From the NCBI GenBank assembly GCA_965248935.1, contig OZ252214.1, positions 868,001 to 932,000 of the forward strand: 64,000 bases of DNA, in the 5' to 3' direction. The translations under genes were made by a program, and so were the position numbers. The DNA comes from G032773895 sp965248935 (GTDB lineage Bacteria > Pseudomonadota > Gammaproteobacteria > Pseudomonadales > Cellvibrionaceae). Numbering within the stretch: the first letter of the stretch is position 1; each line of letters begins with the position of its first letter. Positions 18,655-27,509 of this stretch are shown here, piece after piece. A model generated the notes under the pieces. The model saw nothing but the letters and a program-made list of their open reading frames with translations, did no database searches and was not told the DNA's origin.

Positions 18655-19146
18655 CTACAATCTCACAGCTAAATTAAATGTTTTTTCTTGCGGGTCCCCG
18701 CCAACTACCGCAGGGTTTTGTTCAGCCCAGGTAACCGTTATGTTATAGATGTTTCCGTTTGCCGCTACAACGCCGGAAAAACTAGGTATACCTGCATTTC
18801 TCATTCCCTGCGCCCAGTCTTTTGTATCCTGTTCAGCAATAGCTTCAGAATTTGTAGCCTCATCCGTATACTCGGATGTTTCATGAGTTACAGTCCCAGT
18901 GTAAAGGCCCGCTACTACAGCAGGCTCATTCGCCCTCATTCTTTCCTGAAGGTCGTAGGCCAGTAAAGTCACTTGGTATTGATGATGAGAACTGTTGGTA
19001 TTCTTTAAGCCAACTAATTGAAGCGTTACCATTCCCATCAGCCCAACCACAGAGATAACCAAGGTCACCAAGATTTCTATCATAGAAACCCCTTTTTGGT
19101 TTCTCGAACAAGTTCGACGGTTATATCTAAAGTAATTGCAATTCAT
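18655..19146 (-). CDS. pilV: minor pilin-like protein PilV
   Basis: A 163-residue PilV family protein. ATG 19146 was chosen because a strong GAGGA sits 7 nt upstream; a TTG at 19161 would put the start before this ribosome-binding site. The leader ends ..RNQKG and the mature helix is VSMIEILVTLVISVVGLMGMVTLQ with Glu5. It is followed by the family-typical segment NTNSSHHQYQVTLLAYDLQERMRANEPA, then a C-terminal beta strand with TVTWAEQNP. Second gene of the operon after fimU. Confidence 0.9.
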   Translation of the reverse strand: MNCNYFRYNRRTCSRNQKGVSMIEILVTLVISVVGLMGMVTLQLVGLKNTNSSHHQYQVTLLAYDLQERMRANEPAVVAGLYTGTVTHETSEYTDEATNSEAIAEQDTKDWAQGMRNAGIPSFSGVVAANGNIYNITVTWAEQNPAVVGGDPQEKTFNLAVRL

Positions 19147-19216
19147 TTTCTTCCTCGACAAGGGATTTGTCTTCTTAGCTTATTTATTTTCTTACTCTGT
19201 CTTCTTATTTTGGGAA

Positions 19217-19723
19217 TTACAAACAGGCAATATTGCCCGCACTTATTCCACCACCACCCAATACTGTAACCACTCTGCCCTGCTCTCCTGTTCGATCATC
19301 ACACAATTGAAAAACAGAAACGGCACTAACCAACCCGGAGGAAAAGAAAGTAAACTCAGTCACATTTGTTACGCTATCAATAGACATTGCAGTAGAGGCA
19401 CTTTCTACCACACGAATTTCTTCACCATTGTTGTAATCATTATCATTATTGGTATCAATCCAAGCGCGATAACCTTCCACCCCCCATTCATTTCCTTCCG
19501 GGGTATTGGCTATTGAGCTGACGTTTACTGATCGCCCTAACCTTACAGCTTCTGCACGAGCAAAGCTTATCAAGGTCACGAGATCTCGACTTTTAGACTT
19601 AAGTTGGTTGTTCTTTGAAAATTCATTGAAACTTGGTACAGCGTAAGCCAACAGTATTCCAGCAATGGAAATAACCACCATAAGTTCAATAAGAGTAAAT
19701 CCTCGGGTATTAGAAAAAAGCAT
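19217..19723 (-). CDS. fimU: GspH/FimT-type minor pilin FimU
   Basis: A 168-residue pseudopilin with leader MLFSNTRG and FTLIELMVVISIAGILLAYAVPSF (Glu5 present). The GspH helix LVTLISFARAEAVRLGRSV follows, with a C-terminal beta domain with two Cys (FQLCDDRTG, GNIACL). As first gene of the minor-pilin operon before pilV it corresponds to fimU of P. aeruginosa. The fimT-like paralogue sits 7 kb away on the other strand, so the two could have swapped names. An AT-rich stretch with TATAGATAAT lies upstream on the minus strand and could hold the operon promoter. Confidence 0.85.
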   Translation of the reverse strand: MLFSNTRGFTLIELMVVISIAGILLAYAVPSFNEFSKNNQLKSKSRDLVTLISFARAEAVRLGRSVNVSSIANTPEGNEWGVEGYRAWIDTNNDNDYNNGEEIRVVESASTAMSIDSVTNVTEFTFFSSGLVSAVSVFQLCDDRTGEQGRVVTVLGGGGISAGNIACL

Positions 19724-19795
19724 GAGTTCAAGCTCTACGTTGGAGGTTGATTTTATTTATTATCTATAGTTAATACGATATCAAAAAGGAAAACC

Positions 19796-19813
19796 ACTCG
19801 ACGAGGATCGAGT
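19796..19813 (-). terminator. terminator-like hairpin downstream of fimU/ispH border
   Basis: ACTCGA (19796-19801) pairs with TCGAGT (19808-19813), followed on the minus strand by TTTTCCTTTTT. It lies 40 nt after the ispH stop and upstream of fimU, so it would end the ileS-lspA-fkpB-ispH transcript before the pilin operon. Confidence 0.55.
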
Positions 19814-19851
19814 AGTCTTTTTGACAGATAAACGGTGAGATTTTTTAAAAA

Positions 19852-20787
19852 TTACTGACGTAGTTCACGCGGCAAAGTAAAACTAATATTTTCTTCTCGA
19901 CCATGTAATTCTTTTGGCAGAGAGGCTCCTAATTCTTGCAGCCCCGCTACCACATCACGAACTAATACTTCTGGCGCAGAAGCACCGGCTGTAATGCCTA
20001 CAGAAGTAATACTTTTGAACCAGTTTTTGTTTAAATTTTTTGGACCATCAATCAAATAAGAATTCGCTCCACACCTTTCGGCTAATTCTCGCAGGCGATT
20101 TGAATTCGAACTGCTTGGCGAACCAACAACGAGAACTAGGTCACATTCAAGCGCTAATTGTTTTACTGCATCTTGCCGGTTTTGCGTAGCGTAACAAATA
20201 TCATTTTTTCTCGGACCTGAGATTTTTGGAAATTTCTTTCTTAAGCTATCGATAACTTTTGCCGTATCATCCATTGATAACGTAGTTTGTGTAACATAAG
20301 AAAGTGTTTCAGGGTTCTTTACTTTTAATTTTTTAACATCCGCTTCATTTTCAACTAAGTAAATATCCCCACCATTTAGATAATCGTATTGCCCCATTGT
20401 GCCAACAACCTCAGGGTGCCCCTCATGACCAATCAAAATACATTCATTTCCATCACGGCTGTATTTCGCCACTTCCATATGCACTTTTGTTACCAGTGGG
20501 CAGGTGGCGTCAAAAACCTTTAAACCTCGATTATCCGCTTCTTTTTTTACCGCTTGAGAAACACCATGGGCGCTAAAAATAACAATCACATCATCGGGAA
20601 TTTCATTTAATTCTTCAACAAATATGGCGCCTCGTTCCTTAAGTGACTCAACCACGAATTTATTGTGTACAACTTCATGCCGAACATATATTGGCGCGCC
20701 AAACACATCCAATGCCCGATTAACAATATCAATAGCACGATCAACACCAGCACAAAAACCACGGGGGTTAGCTAATTTAATTTCCAT
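19852..20787 (-). CDS. ispH: 4-hydroxy-3-methylbut-2-enyl diphosphate reductase IspH
   Basis: Iron-sulfur enzyme of the last MEP-pathway step, giving IPP and DMAPP from HMBPP. The three cluster cysteines are visible in NPRGFCAGVDRA, DATCPLVTKVHME and DICYATQNRQ, and the substrate residues in HEVVHNKFVV, SAHGVSQ and SPSSSNSNRL. ATG 20787 starts at MEIKLANPRGF as in close homologues; ATG 20799 adds four residues. Length 311 is normal. The order ileS-lspA-fkpB-ispH is a conserved gammaproteobacterial cluster, and fkpB ends 15 nt upstream. Confidence 0.96.
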   Translation of the reverse strand: MEIKLANPRGFCAGVDRAIDIVNRALDVFGAPIYVRHEVVHNKFVVESLKERGAIFVEELNEIPDDVIVIFSAHGVSQAVKKEADNRGLKVFDATCPLVTKVHMEVAKYSRDGNECILIGHEGHPEVVGTMGQYDYLNGGDIYLVENEADVKKLKVKNPETLSYVTQTTLSMDDTAKVIDSLRKKFPKISGPRKNDICYATQNRQDAVKQLALECDLVLVVGSPSSSNSNRLRELAERCGANSYLIDGPKNLNKNWFKSITSVGITAGASAPEVLVRDVVAGLQELGASLPKELHGREENISFTLPRELRQ

Positions 20788-20802
20788 AGCACATCTCACA
20801 AT

Positions 20803-21255
20803 TTATTCGGCGTTGAGGGATTCGTTAACTGAAATGATTTTGACTTCAAATTGAATCGTTTTTCCCGCTAGAGGATGATTAAAATCGATGATAACTTCTT
20901 TGTCGGTAAAACTTTTTACAATACCAGGGCGTTCGGCACCTGCTGCATCCGCAAATGACAGTACCAAGCCCTCAGACAGGGTTAAGGATGAATCAAACAC
21001 ATTAGGTTCCATTACCTGAATATTGTTTGGGTTCGTTTGCCCAAAACCCTGCTCAGGTAAGATAGTAAATACTCGCTCATCACCAGCCGTCAAGCCTTCC
21101 AGTTTCTTCTCAAACCCAGGCAATAAACTTCCATCGCCAAAGTTAAATGTCGCAGGCTTTGAGCCAAAGTTAGAGTCAACGATGGAGTCATCTTCTAACT
21201 CAAGCGAAAAGTATAAGGTAATTTCAGTCTTTGGGCCGACAATCAAATTATTCAT
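20803..21255 (-). CDS. fkpB: FKBP-type peptidyl-prolyl isomerase (SlpA/FkpB)
   Basis: A 150-residue SlyD/SlpA-type FKBP, a cytosolic proline isomerase with an inserted-flap domain. Visible features are ITLYFSLELEDDSIVDSNFG, the FKBP loop FNFGDGSLLPGFEKKLEGLTAGDERVF, the insert EQGFGQTNPNNIQVM, and the closing strand VIIDFNHPLAGKTIQFEVKII. It lacks the His-rich metal-binding tail of SlyD, which supports FkpB. It sits between lspA and ispH as in E. coli and Pseudomonas. Confidence 0.92.
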   Translation of the reverse strand: MNNLIVGPKTEITLYFSLELEDDSIVDSNFGSKPATFNFGDGSLLPGFEKKLEGLTAGDERVFTILPEQGFGQTNPNNIQVMEPNVFDSSLTLSEGLVLSFADAAGAERPGIVKSFTDKEVIIDFNHPLAGKTIQFEVKIISVNESLNAE

Positions 21256-21311
21256 TCAATCAAAATACATTAAGGTTTACATCTGGGCTCTTTATTGTGA
21301 GCCCTTAAAAA

Positions 21312-21827
21312 TTAAACATTTTTTTCTTCAGAACGTTTATCACCAGAGATAAGCGCGTCGAGTAAAAGCAGGCCAGCGCCAACAGTAATTGCCATATCCG
21401 CAATGTTAAACGCGGGGAACCAATGGAAGACGATAATAAAATCCACCACTTCACCAACAAAAGCCCGGTCGTAAAGGTTTCCAACAGCACCACCTAGAAC
21501 TAGTGCTAAGCCTGCAATTTCTAAACGTCGCACTTTCTCCATCATGGCCATCCATACAACAAGGCCAATACTCACGATGAAAGACAAGCCACTTAAAAAC
21601 CATCTTTGCCCGCCTTCAAAATTAGCAAACAGGCTAAATGCAGCGCCGGGGTTATATCTCAACGTCCAAGTTAAAAAAGGCATGACTTCGATTTGTTCGC
21701 CTTCAAAAAAATGGGCGACGACTATGTGCTTTGTTACTTGGTCAATTACAATAATAACCAATGCTAACGCATACCAAAACCAAGGTATGCTTTTGATTGC
21801 AAACTTAGGCAAATTCACGAGCTTCAC
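21312..21827 (-). CDS. lspA: lipoprotein signal peptidase LspA
   Basis: Inner-membrane aspartyl protease that cleaves lipoprotein signal peptides after lipidation. Four hydrophobic helices are visible (WFWYALALVIIVIDQVTKHIV, WFLSGLSFIVSIGLVVWMAMM, EIAGLALVLGGAVGN, ADMAITVGAGLLLLDALIS). The two catalytic Asp regions are GNLYDRAFVGEVVDFI and FNIADMAI. At 171 residues it is of normal length. Its start overlaps the end of ileS by 23 nt, implying translational coupling. Substrates in this window would include BamD and the lipoproteins at 33324, 48176 and 51740. Confidence 0.95.
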   Translation of the reverse strand: MKLVNLPKFAIKSIPWFWYALALVIIVIDQVTKHIVVAHFFEGEQIEVMPFLTWTLRYNPGAAFSLFANFEGGQRWFLSGLSFIVSIGLVVWMAMMEKVRRLEIAGLALVLGGAVGNLYDRAFVGEVVDFIIVFHWFPAFNIADMAITVGAGLLLLDALISGDKRSEEKNV

Positions 21828-24630
21828 CTTCCCCTTCGATATTTGTCACACAGCGAGCACAAACCGTGGGATGTTCCGCGATACTGCCCACATCGTCTCT
21901 ATGATGCCAACAGCGCACACATTTTTCGTCATGTGACGTCACTACAGTAATGCGTAACCCTTCAACCTCAGACTCCTCTCCTTGCCTCTCTCCTTGAACA
22001 GAACCCAACTCTTCAAGTTTTGTGCTTGAGCAAATCAATACAAACCTCAATTCATCTTTTAACAAAGAGAGCTGCGCCTTAACTTCTGGCGAACAGAACA
22101 AGGTAACTTCCGAGGCAAGGGAACTTCCCGCTTCACCGGCATTGCGTTTTTCTTCAATAGCTTTGTTTACTGCAACTTTAATTTTGGATATTTGTTGCCA
22201 AAATTCAGAGGTAAACTGTTCAGTAGCAAGACGCGGTAATGTAACCCACTCAGAGATAAAGACATTCGCTTCTTTTTCTGAGTTTCCATCTAACGAACCA
22301 TTCAATTCTTGCCAAATTTCATCTGCGGTAAAACTCATTATCGGTGCTATCCAGCGAACAAATGCATGGGAAATAATATGCAACGCAGTTTGAGCAGATC
22401 GCCTTGCATGACCATCGGCTTTTGCCGTGTATTGACGGTCTTTAATAATATCTAAATAAAACCCCCCCATATCCACTACGCAGAAGTTATGCAGCTTTTG
22501 ATAAATCTGATGCAACTGATAATCTTCATAGTGCTGAAGTATTTCTTCCTGTAATCGAGCCGTACGATCAACCGCCCACTTATCCAATTCAACCATTTCT
22601 GAAAATGGTACACTGTGTTCTTGTGGGTCAAAGCCTACTATGTTCGATAAGAAAAACCGCGCAGTATTTCGAATACGCCGATAAGAGTCCGCTGTACGTT
22701 TTAGAATTTCATCCGAAACATTCATGTCGCCACTAAAGTCGGTAGCCGATACCCACAAACGTAGAATATCCGCGCCTAACTCATTAACAACCTTTTGCGG
22801 CGAAACAGTATTACCGACAGATTTAGACATTTTTTTGCCCTCTGCATCCACGGTAAAACCGTGGGTAAGGACTTGTTTGTATGGTGCCGTACCATTTATG
22901 GCAATAGCCGTTTTTAATGACGATTGAAACCAACCACGATGTTGATCCGAGCCTTCCAAGTACAGATCCGCTGGATACCCAAGTTCTTCTCTGCGCTGCA
23001 TAACTGAAAAATGGGTTACGCCCGAATCAAACCACACGTCAAGCGTATCCGTGACCTTTTGATAGCTTTCAGCGTCTGCGCCCAACAGTTCCGCTGCATC
23101 CAATTCAAACCATGCATCTATTCCTTTTTCTTCAATGCGTAGGGCAACATCTTCTACCAAGCGTGGTGTATCTGGGTGCAACTCTTGGGTTTCTTTATGC
23201 ACAAATAAAGTAATGGGTACACCCCAGGTTCGCTGGCGAGAGACACACCAGTCTGGGCTGGAATCGAGCATTGAGCGAATGCGCGCCTTCCCCCAGTCGG
23301 GAACCCACTGAACGCCGTCCACCGCAGCTTTCACCGTATTGAGTAGATTATTTTCCTCCATACTGACAAACCACTGTGGTGTCGCACGGAAAATAAGAGG
23401 GGTTTTGGTTCTCCAACAATGGGGGAAGCTGTGTACAAATTTTTCCTGGTGAAGTAGTACACCTTTTTCTTCCAAAAGGTGTACTACTTTTTCATCCACT
23501 TTATATACATGGTCGCCAGCAAAAATGTCTACGTTATCTCGGTAAACTCCATTTTCGTTTACGTAGTTAAGTGTTTCAATACCGTATTTATTGCCAACTA
23601 CAAAGTCATCCATCCCGTGATCCGGGGCCGTATGAACGCAGCCGGTACCCGCGTCGGTGGCCACATGGTCACCTAAAATAACCGGCACAGTTTTAGGGTA
23701 GAAGGGGTGTTGTAACTCTAGGTTTTCTAAAACGGAACCCCGGCATCGCCCAACAATTTCACAATTTTCAAGACCTGCCCGCTGAACAACAGATTCCATC
23801 AGCTCTTCAGCAAACAGTAAACGCTCATCACCATTTTGCAGAACAACATAATCGATTTCAGGGTTAACACTCACCGCTTGGTTAGCCGGTAACGTCCAGG
23901 GCGTTGTGGTCCAAATAACAACAGAAATTTTACCCTGCCCACCTAGGTGACTGACCACATTGGCAAGTTTTGTTTCATCTTGAAGCGCAAAGCGAACATC
24001 AATTGAATAAGATGTTTTATCTTGATACTCCACTTCCGCTTCAGCCAGCGCAGAGCCACCCACCACACTCCAATATACGGGTTTAAACCCTTTGTGAAGG
24101 TGGCCGTTCTCAGCGATTTTGCCAAGCGAGCGGACGATGTCTGCCTCGGTTTTATAATCCATAGTGAGGTAAGGGTTATCCCATTCCCCCAAAATACCTA
24201 AACGAACAAAGTCTTTCTTTTGACCCTCAACTTGTCGTGCCGCATACTCACGACACTTTTGTCTAAACGTTGCATGGTCAATTTTGACTCCCGCCTTACC
24301 TACCTTTTTCTCAACATTATGCTCAATAGGTAGACCGTGACAGTCCCACCCAGGAATATAGGGCGCATCAAACCCGCTTAGTGTACGGGCTTTAACAATA
24401 ATATCTTTTAATACTTTATTAACTGCATGACCGATATGAATATCACCATTGGCATAGGGAGGGCCATCGTGAAGAATAAATTTCTTACGACCACGTCTTG
24501 CTTCTCGAATAGTTTCGTAAAGTTTTTCTTGCTGCCAACGCTTGAGCATTTGCGGTTCTCGTTGTGCGAGATTCGCCTTCATAGCAAATTGGGTTTTGGG
24601 TAAATTTAGTGTCGATTTGTAATCGCTCAT
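21805..24630 (-). CDS. ileS: isoleucyl-tRNA synthetase
   Basis: Class I synthetase charging tRNA-Ile. A 941-residue bacterial form with HIGH motif PPYANGDIHIGHAVNK, the editing (CP1) domain (VIWTTTPWTLPANQA, GTGCVHTAPDHGMDD), KMSKS motif EGKKMSKSVGN, anticodon-binding helices, and a C-terminal zinc site CVRCWHH...CARC. The zinc site and length mark the ileS1 (mupirocin-sensitive-type) class. ATG 24630 starts MSDYKSTLNLPKTQFAMKANL, as in homologues. It follows ribF by 31 nt. Confidence 0.97.
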   Translation of the reverse strand: MSDYKSTLNLPKTQFAMKANLAQREPQMLKRWQQEKLYETIREARRGRKKFILHDGPPYANGDIHIGHAVNKVLKDIIVKARTLSGFDAPYIPGWDCHGLPIEHNVEKKVGKAGVKIDHATFRQKCREYAARQVEGQKKDFVRLGILGEWDNPYLTMDYKTEADIVRSLGKIAENGHLHKGFKPVYWSVVGGSALAEAEVEYQDKTSYSIDVRFALQDETKLANVVSHLGGQGKISVVIWTTTPWTLPANQAVSVNPEIDYVVLQNGDERLLFAEELMESVVQRAGLENCEIVGRCRGSVLENLELQHPFYPKTVPVILGDHVATDAGTGCVHTAPDHGMDDFVVGNKYGIETLNYVNENGVYRDNVDIFAGDHVYKVDEKVVHLLEEKGVLLHQEKFVHSFPHCWRTKTPLIFRATPQWFVSMEENNLLNTVKAAVDGVQWVPDWGKARIRSMLDSSPDWCVSRQRTWGVPITLFVHKETQELHPDTPRLVEDVALRIEEKGIDAWFELDAAELLGADAESYQKVTDTLDVWFDSGVTHFSVMQRREELGYPADLYLEGSDQHRGWFQSSLKTAIAINGTAPYKQVLTHGFTVDAEGKKMSKSVGNTVSPQKVVNELGADILRLWVSATDFSGDMNVSDEILKRTADSYRRIRNTARFFLSNIVGFDPQEHSVPFSEMVELDKWAVDRTARLQEEILQHYEDYQLHQIYQKLHNFCVVDMGGFYLDIIKDRQYTAKADGHARRSAQTALHIISHAFVRWIAPIMSFTADEIWQELNGSLDGNSEKEANVFISEWVTLPRLATEQFTSEFWQQISKIKVAVNKAIEEKRNAGEAGSSLASEVTLFCSPEVKAQLSLLKDELRFVLICSSTKLEELGSVQGERQGEESEVEGLRITVVTSHDEKCVRCWHHRDDVGSIAEHPTVCARCVTNIEGEGEAREFA

Positions 24631-24661
24631 AGTTCTAATGCTTAAGTTAACGTATTTCTAT

Positions 24662-25660
24662 TTAATCCACTGCCACTGAAAAATATTTTTTTGCAGTAAC
24701 CGTATCCAATTTAATTTGTTTTCGCAGTTCATCAATATTGCTAAACTTTTTTTCACTGCGAATTTTCTGGCAAAACGCCACTTCGACAAAATTACCATAA
24801 ATATTTTTGTCGAAGTCAAATATATGTACTTCCAATATGGGCCTTTTTTTATTGCGACCATCGCTGGCGATAGAGGGACGCAAGCCCACATTCGCCACCC
24901 CCTGGTACTCTTGAGGCGTTGCCCCTTCACCTAACGTTTTTAATGTAACAGCAAATACGCCATTAACAGGTGAACAAAATCGACCAAGGGCAATATTCGC
25001 TGTGGGAAAGCCAATTTTACCCCCAAGCTGGTTGCCGTAAAAAACTTTGCCCAAAATGCTGTAGGGGCGCCCCAATAAGCGACCCGCCTCAATCAGTTTA
25101 TCTTCAATCAACAATTGCCGAATTCGGGTACTGCTAATTCTCTGCTTTTGATCCAACAGGGTTTCAGTATCCATTACCGAAAATGCCAATTGTTCACCGG
25201 CAGCTTTTAATTTGGCAAAGTTTCCCGATCGGTCACAGCCAAATTTAAAATCATCCCCAACCACAATGTGCTTAGCTTCCAACTTGGAGACAAGCACTTC
25301 TTGAATATACTCATCTGCGGTTAAAGACCGAAGAGCTTGGTTAAACTTCAAGCAAACAACGGTATCAATGCCCAGTTCTAATAACAGGTTAACTTTTTCC
25401 CGCAACCGCGAAAGCCGCGAAGGCGCTTCCTCCTTTGAGAAAAACTCATAAGGCTGAGGCTCAAAAATCATTGCAACGGAGGGCAGCCCGGTTTGCCTCG
25501 CCTTGGCCATAACGCTATTCAATAACTGCCGGTGGCCTAAGTGTACCCCGTCAAACGAGCCAATCGTCACCACACAGCCCTGCCGTTCCGGGTTAATATT
25601 CTCCGGCCTCAAGGCAGATAAACCATGAATAAAGTTAGAATGGGCCAATGTTGTATTCAA
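24662..25660 (-). CDS. ribF: bifunctional riboflavin kinase/FAD synthetase
   Basis: Phosphorylates riboflavin to FMN and adenylates it to FAD. The N-terminal FAD-synthetase domain has the nucleotidyltransferase motif GSFDGVHLGHRQLL, plus VVGDDFKFGCDRSGN and ISSTRIRQLL. The C-terminal kinase domain has GNQLGGKIGFPTANI (PTAN motif) and NGVFAVTL. At 332 residues it is slightly longer than usual (about 310) because of an N-terminal extension before the conserved GCVVTIGSFDG. It lies between murJ and ileS, the conserved order. Confidence 0.96.
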   Translation of the reverse strand: MNTTLAHSNFIHGLSALRPENINPERQGCVVTIGSFDGVHLGHRQLLNSVMAKARQTGLPSVAMIFEPQPYEFFSKEEAPSRLSRLREKVNLLLELGIDTVVCLKFNQALRSLTADEYIQEVLVSKLEAKHIVVGDDFKFGCDRSGNFAKLKAAGEQLAFSVMDTETLLDQKQRISSTRIRQLLIEDKLIEAGRLLGRPYSILGKVFYGNQLGGKIGFPTANIALGRFCSPVNGVFAVTLKTLGEGATPQEYQGVANVGLRPSIASDGRNKKRPILEVHIFDFDKNIYGNFVEVAFCQKIRSEKKFSNIDELRKQIKLDTVTAKKYFSVAVD

Positions 25661-25748
25661 TTTTAGATTCGATCAAGACAAAGCGGCCAGTATACCGCAG
25701 CTAAGGCCGCGAATGCAGGCAAAAATAGCGCTTTTAAGGCTCTGTTGG

Positions 25749-27359
25749 TTAAGTCACTGTCGGTTTCAGGTCTTTTGGCCTTACCCCTACTGCGAGTAGA
25801 GCAATAGTGTAAACAACCAACCCCACCATACACAGTAGCGCAACGTAGAAAACTCTAGACTCCCAGCTTACCCCTACAAACGAGCCAAAAAGGGGTGTTG
25901 ACCAGATTAGAAAACCCAGCATTGCCGTATTAGCGGCAAATACCTGAGCGCCAAACTTACCCCAGCCGGAACCGGGCAGGTACGCCCCTTGTTTTCGAAG
26001 TGCCCGGTATAAAAGTGCCGCATTGAGCAATGCAGAAATGGATGTTGCCAACGCCAAACCTGCGTGGCCAATACTCCAAAAATAATGTGAAGGTAGAACA
26101 AAAATAACATTGAGAACCATATTGGAGAGCATGGCTATAATGCCAATTTTCACCGGCGTTTTAGTATCCTGCCGGGAAAAGTGAGCGCTCGCCAACACTT
26201 TGATAAGCATAAACGCGGTTAAACCCACGGCATAGGCTTGAAGGCTGTACGCCGACATGCCTATATCGCGTACAGTGGTAGAGCCATATTGGAACAAGGT
26301 AAACAGTATGGGCTCAGCCAAAATAAACAGCGCAATGGTCGCCGGTAGTGCGATCAAGAAGATAATGCGTAACCCCCAATCCACGGTTGCACTATAGGAA
26401 TCACAGCCTGAAATATGCTTTCTGGATAGCGAGGGGAGTATGACCGTGGCAATGGCAATGCCAAATACTCCCAAAGGCAGTTCGGTTAGGCGATCTGAAT
26501 AGTAAAGCCAGGAGGGGCTCCCTGTGGGTAAAAAGGTTGCCAAAATCGTATCAAACATAAGGTTGATTTGACTTACCGAGACACCAAACATGGCGGGGGC
26601 CATTAGCTTGAGTACCTTCCGAATGGACTCATCCCCCCAATCCACTTTCGGGTGGGGCATCAACCCCAGGCGTACCAAAAAAGGCAGTTGAAAGCAAAGC
26701 TGTATGGTTCCGGCCACCAAAACCCCCCAAGCCAATGCCATAGCGGGCACGTCTAACATAGGGGAAACGACCGCCGCCGCCGTAATCAAGCAAATATTTA
26801 AAAATATCGGCGTAATGGCAGGAACGGCAAATTGATCATAAGAATTCAGAATAGAGCCGGCAAACCCGGTTAAGGAAATCAATAACAGGTATGGAAACGT
26901 AATACGCAATAAGTCAGTAGTAAGAGCAAATTTTTCGGGACTAGGGTTTACCAAATAGCCCATTCCAAATATTGCGGCTACCAAGGGAGCGGCGATAACA
27001 ACCAATACTGTCACGGTAAGAAGGGAGACGCCCAAGCACCCCGCCACCCGGTCAATAAAATTTTGTACCGCTTCTTTGCTGCCTTTCTCTCTAAACTCAG
27101 ACAAAACAGGCACAAAGGCTTGAGCAAAAGCGCCTTCAGCAAATAGTCTGCGCAAAAAATTGGGGATTTTAAAGGCGATAAAAAAAGCGTCTGCTGCACC
27201 ATCTGCGCCTATAAAACGAGCAAAAAGAACATCTCTAGCCAAACCCAGTATTCTTGAAAGCATGGTCATAGCAGATACAATAGCGCTAGAACGCACTATG
27301 CTTTTAGAGGGTTTTGGTTCTGAGGCGGTTGATTCAGGGGCTGGGGGAGTGTCGTTCAA
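25749..27359 (-). CDS. murJ: lipid II flippase MurJ
   Basis: Flips lipid II across the inner membrane for peptidoglycan synthesis. The 536 residues have about 14 hydrophobic helices of the MviN/MurJ fold. The conserved N-terminal block SIVRSSAIVSAMTMLSRILG and ARDVLFARFIGA...DAFFIAFKIPNFLRRLFAEGAFAQAFVPVL includes the essential Arg residues. A Pro/Ser/Glu-rich N-tail precedes the first helix. It heads the murJ-ribF-ileS-lspA-fkpB-ispH gene string. rpsT, which often flanks murJ, is not seen here. Confidence 0.96.
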   Translation of the reverse strand: MNDTPPAPESTASEPKPSKSIVRSSAIVSAMTMLSRILGLARDVLFARFIGADGAADAFFIAFKIPNFLRRLFAEGAFAQAFVPVLSEFREKGSKEAVQNFIDRVAGCLGVSLLTVTVLVVIAAPLVAAIFGMGYLVNPSPEKFALTTDLLRITFPYLLLISLTGFAGSILNSYDQFAVPAITPIFLNICLITAAAVVSPMLDVPAMALAWGVLVAGTIQLCFQLPFLVRLGLMPHPKVDWGDESIRKVLKLMAPAMFGVSVSQINLMFDTILATFLPTGSPSWLYYSDRLTELPLGVFGIAIATVILPSLSRKHISGCDSYSATVDWGLRIIFLIALPATIALFILAEPILFTLFQYGSTTVRDIGMSAYSLQAYAVGLTAFMLIKVLASAHFSRQDTKTPVKIGIIAMLSNMVLNVIFVLPSHYFWSIGHAGLALATSISALLNAALLYRALRKQGAYLPGSGWGKFGAQVFAANTAMLGFLIWSTPLFGSFVGVSWESRVFYVALLCMVGLVVYTIALLAVGVRPKDLKPTVT

Positions 27360-27509
27360 CGTGCAATCCTAAATTTGCTAAAGACGCGAATTGAGCCATG
27401 AATCGAAGCAGAAAACAATACACAATAACAACAGCCACAAGCGACGCCCTCAACCACAACTCATTTATGCTTGATAACCCTCAATTGATAACCCCCAAGG
27501 TAACACTTA

